NCBI GenBank assembly: GCA_031292455.1
Contig: JARLHC010000056.1
Coordinates: 1 to 49,083 of the forward strand
DNA: 49,083 nt
Direction: 5' to 3'
Origin: Ignavibacteriaceae bacterium
GTDB taxonomy: Bacteria > Bacteroidota > Ignavibacteria > Ignavibacteriales > Ignavibacteriaceae
This document shows, one piece after another, positions 44,171-49,083 of this stretch. A program made the position numbers and the translations under genes. Position 1 is the stretch's first letter, and each line of letters starts with the position of its first letter. Below the pieces are notes generated by a model. That model did not search any database and was not told the origin of the DNA. It was given only the letters and a program-made list of their open reading frames with translations.

Positions 44171-45300
44171 TGAAAAAATTAGGCTTTTTTGTATTCTTTG
44201 TTTCTTTTGCTATGATGCTGCTGGGCACTATTATAGTAATGAGTGCTAGCAGTACTTATAGTGTTTTTAAATTTGACAGCCTGTTTCATTTAACAAATTC
44301 TCATATTGTAAAAGTATTACTCGGTTTGATCTTTATGGTCATTTTTAGTGCCGTTCCTTATGAATCTTATAAAAAATATAGTAAACAGGCTATTATTGCA
44401 GTTGCATTTCTCCTTGTCGCTACACTAATTTTTGCTCCGAGCATAAAAGGTGCCGGCAGATGGATCAATCTTGGAGTTATTTCTTTCCAACCTGCTGATG
44501 TGGCAAAATTACTTTTAATAATTCATCTTGCAGTTTTAATTGAAAACAAAAATGAATTAATTACTAATTTTCAACAGGGCTATTTATATCTTTTTATCTG
44601 GGCCGTCCTGATTTCAGGTCTAATCTTAATACAGCCCAATATAAGTAATGGCCTTTTGGTCTTGGCTACTAGTCTTGCAATTCTTTTTGTCGGTGGAGCC
44701 AAACTTAAACACATCCTTTATTCTTTGCTCTTTTGCTTTGTCTCCGGGGGAATGGCCGCAATGTTATTTTCCCATTCACGAAACAGAATATTAACGTTTA
44801 TAACAAGCCTGCATACTGGTGGAAGTATTAATATCCAGGTTAAACAAGCTGTACTTGGGTTCGGCAGCGGTGGATTACTGGGGGTCGGAATTGGGCATAG
44901 TAGACAAAGCAATCTTTTTTTACCTGAAGCGTATGGTGACTTTATATTTGCCATATTCGGAGAAGAGATGGGATTTATTGGCTCAATTGCTTTATTGATT
45001 TGTTTCCTGGCATTATTTACTGCAGGTTTAATCATAGCAAAAAAAACCAAAGATAAATATGGTCAGCTGTTGGCATTCGGAATTATTTTTTCTATTACTA
45101 TATATGCATTTGTAAATATAGCTGTCTCGATTGGTTTGGTCCCTACTACAGGAATTCCACTTCCTTTTATTTCATACGGAGGTACCTCTCTTATCTTTCT
45201 TTGCATTTCTGTCGGGATTCTGATTAACATAGCCTTATCCAATAATGCAAAAGAGCATATCGTGCCTGATAATAAAAGACACAGCGAGGTTAGGCGTTGA
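44170..45300 (+). CDS. ftsW: SEDS-family peptidoglycan glycosyltransferase FtsW
   Basis: FtsW polymerises septal glycan strands from lipid II. The product has 376 residues and about ten membrane segments. Seen are the GAGRWINLGVISFQPADVAKL loop including the conserved R-W, LIQPNISNGLLVLATS, GEEMGFIGS and the end loop GIPLPFISYGGTSL. The gene context between murD and murG separates FtsW from RodA. Its TGA overlaps the TTG start of murG. Confidence 0.95.
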   Translation: MKKLGFFVFFVSFAMMLLGTIIVMSASSTYSVFKFDSLFHLTNSHIVKVLLGLIFMVIFSAVPYESYKKYSKQAIIAVAFLLVATLIFAPSIKGAGRWINLGVISFQPADVAKLLLIIHLAVLIENKNELITNFQQGYLYLFIWAVLISGLILIQPNISNGLLVLATSLAILFVGGAKLKHILYSLLFCFVSGGMAAMLFSHSRNRILTFITSLHTGGSINIQVKQAVLGFGSGGLLGVGIGHSRQSNLFLPEAYGDFIFAIFGEEMGFIGSIALLICFLALFTAGLIIAKKTKDKYGQLLAFGIIFSITIYAFVNIAVSIGLVPTTGIPLPFISYGGTSLIFLCISVGILINIALSNNAKEHIVPDNKRHSEVRR

Positions 45301-46406
45301 AAAGATCAATAGCTCCATATAGATTTCTTTTTGCCGGCGGAGGTACCGGTGGACATCTTTTCCCGGCCATCGCTGTAGCCGAAAAAATTAGAAAAATGCT
45401 TCCGGAATCTGATATTATGTTTATTGGTACCAAATCCAGAATAGAAGGGAGAATTGTTCCCAAATTAGGATTCAAATTCAGCCCAATATGGATCAAAGGT
45501 TTTTCTAGAAAATTGAATTTAGAAAATCTACTTTTTCCTCTGAAATTGGCAGTCTCTCTTATCCAGTCATTGCTGATTAACTTGCGGTTTAAACCAATGG
45601 TGGCTATCGGTTCAGGTGGATATGTCTCCGGACCGGCAATTTGGGGAGCTTCCGTTATTGGCGCTAAGATCATTTTGCTCGAACAGAATAGTTATCCGGG
45701 AATTACAACCAGATTACTTCAAAAGTATGCTTCGGAAATTCACCTTAGTTTTGATGACTCTAAAAAATATTTTAAGCAAAAGAATAAATTAAATATTACT
45801 GGTAACCCGGTCAGGGAAAGTTTAGTCAGAGGAAATAAAGAAGAAGCACTTAACTACTTTGGACTCAATCCATCTTATAAAACCTTGTTTGTACTCGGCG
45901 GAAGCCTTGGCGCTGGTTCTGTAAATGAAGCTATTGGAAAATTTATCCGGAATAATTTACAAGGCGATATAAATATTATTTGGCAGACCGGGAAAAATTA
46001 TTTTGAACTGTATAAATATCTTGCTTCTAAAAATATAATAATCAGAGATTTTATCGATAATATGGATCAGGCTTATTCTGCTTGCGATCTTTTGGTATCA
46101 AGAGCTGGTGCAACTACTATAGCAGAGATAATAGCTCTGGGTGTCCCCGCTATCTTGATTCCTTCACCAAACGTAGCAGAAAATCATCAGTTTTTTAATG
46201 CAAAATCTCTTTCGGATAAAAATGCCGCTGTGCTTATAGAGGACAGCAAATTATCCGCATCTTTTAACGAAGAATTATTAAAAGTTTTACGGAATAATAA
46301 GTTTCTTGATGAGCTCAGTTTAAATGCAAAATCTTTATATAAATTTAATGCTGCAGAAATTATCGCTAATAACGCTATAAATTATTGTAAATATGGAAAA
46401 TCCTAA
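45297..46406 (+). CDS. murG: UDP-GlcNAc:lipid I N-acetylglucosaminyltransferase
   Basis: MurG converts lipid I to lipid II on the cytosolic membrane face. The product has 369 residues in the two-domain GT-B fold. The first G loop is FAGGGTGGHLFPAIAVAE, then IGSGGYVSGP, LEQNSYPG, TGNPVR, the second-domain loop LGGSLGAGSVNE, and VSRAGATTIAEI at the nucleotide site. The start is a TTG (45297-45299) inside the ftsW stop (TTGA), with GAGG (45286-45289) 7 bases upstream deciding it. The end overlaps the next gene by 14 bp. Confidence 0.95.
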   Translation: MKRSIAPYRFLFAGGGTGGHLFPAIAVAEKIRKMLPESDIMFIGTKSRIEGRIVPKLGFKFSPIWIKGFSRKLNLENLLFPLKLAVSLIQSLLINLRFKPMVAIGSGGYVSGPAIWGASVIGAKIILLEQNSYPGITTRLLQKYASEIHLSFDDSKKYFKQKNKLNITGNPVRESLVRGNKEEALNYFGLNPSYKTLFVLGGSLGAGSVNEAIGKFIRNNLQGDINIIWQTGKNYFELYKYLASKNIIIRDFIDNMDQAYSACDLLVSRAGATTIAEIIALGVPAILIPSPNVAENHQFFNAKSLSDKNAAVLIEDSKLSASFNEELLKVLRNNKFLDELSLNAKSLYKFNAAEIIANNAINYCKYGKS

Positions 46407-46869
46407 AAAGAATATTTATAAGTATAATATGTCGTTCTATTATCAGTCAACGATAATATACCTGGTAGTATTTATGATTTATGTCATTATACGCGGAGAG
46501 TTTATCGAGGGATCTTATATCCTTGTTACAAAAGATCCTATAATCTATTTCTTCGGCATAATAGTCCTGGTTTCTATTATCTCCTTACTTTATAATCTTT
46601 ACAAAAATAGACATATTGAATTTTCTGACCGCGAAATCTCCTTTGTGAACAGATTTAAAACTAAATCCGTTCAACTTGAGAATATTGCGTATATTAAATT
46701 GTTTAAGGAGAAAGATGGAAATTCTAATAGAGCTTTCAGATTGATCAGGATAATATTAAAAAATCGGAAAAGACCTCTTATTATCAGACCCTATGATTAT
46801 GAGAATGAAAATGATTTGATAAACGAACTGCAGGCACTTAAAAATAAAGTGGATTCACATAATGTTTAA
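46393..46869 (+). CDS. Two-TM protein with PH-like C-terminal domain, inserted between murG and murC
   Basis: The product has 158 residues and is unrecognised by name. Two transmembrane segments (about 16-34 and 48-67) are followed by a soluble part (about 72-155) whose strands (IEFSDREISFVNRF, SVQLENIAYIKLF, IRIILKNRKRPLIIRPYDY) and ending helix recall bacterial PH (bPH/DUF304-like) domains. That match is tentative. It overlaps murG by 14 bp and murC by 8 bp, so it is translated as part of the cluster. I know of no standard dcw gene with this shape; a division or lipid II-related accessory role is inference. Confidence 0.8.
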   Translation: MENPKKNIYKYNMSFYYQSTIIYLVVFMIYVIIRGEFIEGSYILVTKDPIIYFFGIIVLVSIISLLYNLYKNRHIEFSDREISFVNRFKTKSVQLENIAYIKLFKEKDGNSNRAFRLIRIILKNRKRPLIIRPYDYENENDLINELQALKNKVDSHNV

Positions 46870-48232
46870 GAATATTAAAAAAGTACATTTCGTAGGTATT
46901 GGCGGCATCGGAATGAGCGGTATCGCTGAAATATTGCTCAGTCAGGGTTTTGAAATATCAGGATCGGACAGGGCACTCTCGGAAATTACAAAAAGACTCA
47001 GCGATATAGGAATTGAGATTTTCGAAGGTCATTCTCCTGAGAATCTTCATAATGTAGATGTGCTTGTATATTCCTCAGCCGTTAATATCGATAATCCTGA
47101 GGTTAAAGCGGCAATAGAGAAAAAAATTCCGATAATTAAAAGATCTGAAATGCTTGCTGAGTGTATGAGAATGAAATACGGTATCGGTATTGCTGGCACT
47201 CATGGAAAAACAACAACTACATCGATGGTCGGTTTAACATTAACAGAAGGGGGCATTGACCCCACTATCATTGTCGGTGGAAAACTTAGCGGGTTAGGTG
47301 GTACTAATGCCCGGCTTGGTCAGGGAGAATTTATCGTCGTCGAAGCTGATGAATTTGATAGAACATTTTTGAAACTTACTCCTACAATAGCAGCCCTGAC
47401 TACTTTAGAAAAAGAACACCTCGATACCTATAAAGATCTGGATGATATTAAAACTGCCTTTATTGAATTTGCTAATAAAGTACCTTTCTATGGCTTTGTC
47501 GTTATTTGCCTCGATGAACCTGCCTTGCAGGATATTATCCCCTCAATCAATAAGAAAGTAATTACTTATGGTTTAACCACTCAGGCCGATATTAGAGCTA
47601 CAGATATCGTTAATCATGCTTTTACTAGTTCATATACTGTGAAATATCGGGGCGAGGAATTGGGAAGGATAAATTTAAGGATTCCGGGATTACACAACAT
47701 TAAGAATTCATTAGTCGCAGTTTGTATTGGCAAAGAACTGAACATTAAATTTGAAGTTATTAAAAAAGCTCTCGAATCATTTACCGGCGTATACCGGAGG
47801 TTTGAAACTAAATATGATAAGGATATTCTGGTAATCGATGACTATGCACACCATCCGACTGAAACTAGTGCCTCTTTGGCCGCAATCAGGGCAGGTTGGG
47901 ATAGAAGATTAATAGCAGTTTTTCAACCTCACCTGTTTTCAAGAACTAAAGATTTTTATCAGGAGTTCGGAAGATCGTTCCTTAACTCCGATGTTTTTAT
48001 TTGTACCGATGTTTATCCCGCAAGGGAAGAACCTATTGAAGGTGTCAGCGGTAAACTTATCGCCGATAGTGCTAAAAAATTCGGGCATAAAAATGTTGTC
48101 TACCTGGAAAATAAAAACAACATTCCCGATTACCTGATGAGTATAAAACAGCAGGATGATATAATAATTACAATGGGAGCCGGAGATATCTGGAGATATG
48201 GTGAGAAATTTGTTGCGATGTTAAAAAAATAA
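46862..48232 (+). CDS. murC: UDP-MurNAc:L-alanine ligase
   Basis: MurC adds L-alanine, the first stem residue. The product has 456 residues. The N-terminal loop is HFVGIGGIGMSGIAEIL, the ATP loop GIAGTHGKTTTTSM near 108-120, and later boxes are VVEADEFDRTFLKL, TTLEKEHLDTY, GVYRRFE, DDYAHHPTE and FQPHLFSRTKDF. The GTHGKT and DDYAHHPTE motifs are diagnostic of MurC. It overlaps the upstream two-TM gene by 8 bp and precedes ftsQ by 6 bp. murB, often next to murC, is absent here. Confidence 0.97.
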   Translation: MFKNIKKVHFVGIGGIGMSGIAEILLSQGFEISGSDRALSEITKRLSDIGIEIFEGHSPENLHNVDVLVYSSAVNIDNPEVKAAIEKKIPIIKRSEMLAECMRMKYGIGIAGTHGKTTTTSMVGLTLTEGGIDPTIIVGGKLSGLGGTNARLGQGEFIVVEADEFDRTFLKLTPTIAALTTLEKEHLDTYKDLDDIKTAFIEFANKVPFYGFVVICLDEPALQDIIPSINKKVITYGLTTQADIRATDIVNHAFTSSYTVKYRGEELGRINLRIPGLHNIKNSLVAVCIGKELNIKFEVIKKALESFTGVYRRFETKYDKDILVIDDYAHHPTETSASLAAIRAGWDRRLIAVFQPHLFSRTKDFYQEFGRSFLNSDVFICTDVYPAREEPIEGVSGKLIADSAKKFGHKNVVYLENKNNIPDYLMSIKQQDDIIITMGAGDIWRYGEKFVAMLKK

Positions 48233-48238
48233 ATTAAT

Positions 48239-49006
48239 ATGCATAAAAATTATGGAAAAATATTAGGAACAATTCTCTTTATTGTATTAATTTCGTGCAT
48301 GCTTTATTTGACTTTTGTTTCAGCTAAGAAAATCAGTAAAGGAGATATAGCGATGATTGAAATAACTGGCAATAGCCTGCTAAATGAAAACGATTATTTA
48401 ACCTTTACTCGGTTGAATGATCTTTCATTTAACCATAATATATCGGTCCAGGTCATTAAGGATCGGTTTGAGAAACATCCGTATGTCTCTAAAGCTGTCG
48501 TTGAGGAAGATGGCAATAAAGCTAAAATTATTCTTTCTGAAAAAAAGATTATGGCTATTATCCTTAATAACACTGATCCTTTTTTTATTACCGAAGATTT
48601 TCAGGTTTTGCCTATGTTCTCTGATACTAAGCTTGATGAATTGCCCATTATCAGAAATTCTAAGGAAAGTAATCAGGTTAAACCTCTTAGCTATATTAAA
48701 AATCCTGATATAGTAGATGCATTCAAAATTATAGATGCCGCTAAAAAAGCTAATATGAATATATTTAAAAGAATTTCTGAAATTGACTTGCATAATGGCG
48801 GTGACATTATTTTAAGTTTCTCGGGAATAAAGACCCCTATCGTTTTCGGTAGAGGTGAAGAAGCAAGAAAAATGATCTACCTTGAATTAATGTGGGAGGG
48901 TATCCTGGAAGGAAATAGTTCTATTCGCGAAAGCGATTACCTCGATCTGAGATTTGCTAATGAAGTCTATGTCAAAGAGACTGAATTATCCGGTCTGGCT
49001 GAATGA
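48239..49006 (+). CDS. ftsQ: Divisome protein FtsQ/DivIB-like
   Basis: FtsQ joins FtsL and FtsB in the divisome and has a periplasmic POTRA domain. The product has 255 residues. One transmembrane segment (about 9-28) is followed by a POTRA-like stretch (about 36-105) with IEITGNSLLNENDY, RFEKHPYVSKAVVEED and KIILSEKK, then a beta-rich C-terminal part with a DLRF-like strand (YLDLRFANEVYVK) as in FtsQ. The family is poorly conserved; location between murC and ftsA makes the name sound. Its stop overlaps ftsA by 4 bp. Confidence 0.88.
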   Translation: MHKNYGKILGTILFIVLISCMLYLTFVSAKKISKGDIAMIEITGNSLLNENDYLTFTRLNDLSFNHNISVQVIKDRFEKHPYVSKAVVEEDGNKAKIILSEKKIMAIILNNTDPFFITEDFQVLPMFSDTKLDELPIIRNSKESNQVKPLSYIKNPDIVDAFKIIDAAKKANMNIFKRISEIDLHNGGDIILSFSGIKTPIVFGRGEEARKMIYLELMWEGILEGNSSIRESDYLDLRFANEVYVKETELSGLAE

Positions 49007-49083
49007 AAAAAAATATTATAGCAGGTCTCGATTTAGGAACTACTAAGGTATGTGTGGTTATTGCCGAAAAATTGGACAATAAC
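49003..49083 (+). CDS. ftsA: FtsA, N-terminal fragment (truncated by window end)
   Basis: Only the first 27 codons are present: they encode the actin-like phosphate-1 motif AGLDLGTTKVCVVIAE, which begins FtsA. FtsA anchors FtsZ to the membrane. The ATG overlaps the ftsQ stop (ATGA), and the gene order fits. The rest of ftsA, and presumably ftsZ, lie beyond the window. Confidence 0.9.
   Translation, partial: MKKNIIAGLDLGTTKVCVVIAEKLDNN

Noticed and set aside
45290-45673. 127-residue frame antisense to murG
   Set aside because: Shadow of murG; proline-rich sequence created by antisense reading.
1-49083. Search for mobile elements, CRISPR arrays, toxin-antitoxin pairs and phage genes
   Set aside because: No transposase, integrase, regularly spaced repeats or toxin-antitoxin signatures were seen; the window is ordinary chromosome apart from the regions listed.

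Overview
The window is AT-rich DNA, densely packed with genes and almost entirely core chromosome. Three points suggest a Bacteroidota/Chlorobi-type bacterium, most likely of the Ignavibacteria (inference). The first gene ends in a type A type IX secretion (T9SS) sorting domain. A 31-residue AURKAIP1/COX24-type basic protein of the Bacteroidota kind is present. MurE carries the DNPR motif of meso-diaminopimelate peptidoglycan, and the dcw order is mraZ-rsmH-ftsL-ftsI-murE-murF-mraY-murD-ftsW-murG-murC-ftsQ-ftsA. Some starts have clear Shine-Dalgarno sequences (floA, the pterin dehydratase, the TTG-started pepF and murG) and others have none (uvrA, the ATP-grasp gene). I saw no transposase, integrase, phage gene, CRISPR array or rRNA.

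Layout. 1-276: 3' end of a T9SS-secreted protein and its terminator. 414-6626: uvrA, convergent with and overlapping a UvrD-type helicase; the helicase ends a minus-strand operon floA - small membrane protein - helicase. 6996-9494: clpC with a strong terminator. 9686-11248: pterin carbinolamine dehydratase and a secreted M64 metallopeptidase. 11567-15389: an isochorismatase-type hydrolase and a cytosolic C39-like cysteine-peptidase protein on minus, divergent from an ATP-grasp ligase and lysA on plus. 15455-21022: putative lipoprotein, priA, outer-membrane barrel-like protein, enoyl-CoA hydratase, and a membrane-anchored protein that may be a divergent polysaccharide deacetylase. 21009-26075 (minus): gatB, lepB and a paired active/inactive M16 peptidase. 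26700-32427: large secreted M16 peptidase, pepF and a CBS-less GMP reductase/IMP dehydrogenase homologue. 32556-34466: orphan membrane protein (minus), HU/IHF protein coupled to a zinc-ribbon/TM/TPR protein, the mini ribosomal-type protein, and tRNA-Thr(CGT). 34467-35178: a 712-bp intergenic region with a 97-bp nested inverted repeat and a probable MraZ-controlled promoter. 35179-49083: the dcw cluster, cut off inside ftsA.

How the genes work together. The last 14 kb is one tightly overlapped unit building peptidoglycan precursors (MurC-F, MraY, MurG), polymerising and crosslinking them at the septum (FtsW, FtsI) and assembling the divisome (FtsL, FtsQ, FtsA). MraZ probably represses the unit. 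LysA elsewhere in the window links to the same chemistry because its substrate, meso-DAP, is the residue MurE adds. The rest is repair (UvrA, UvrD-type helicase, PriA), proteostasis (ClpC, PepF, M16 enzymes), export (LepB) and translation (GatB, tRNA-Thr, small ribosomal-type protein).

Most novel candidates: (1) the cytosolic C39-like protein next to an ATP-grasp ligase and a fold-III PLP decarboxylase; (2) the nested inverted repeat upstream of mraZ; (3) an uncharacterised two-TM protein embedded by overlaps between murG and murC. None is proven to be a new system. All calls come from reading the sequence by eye, with no database search.
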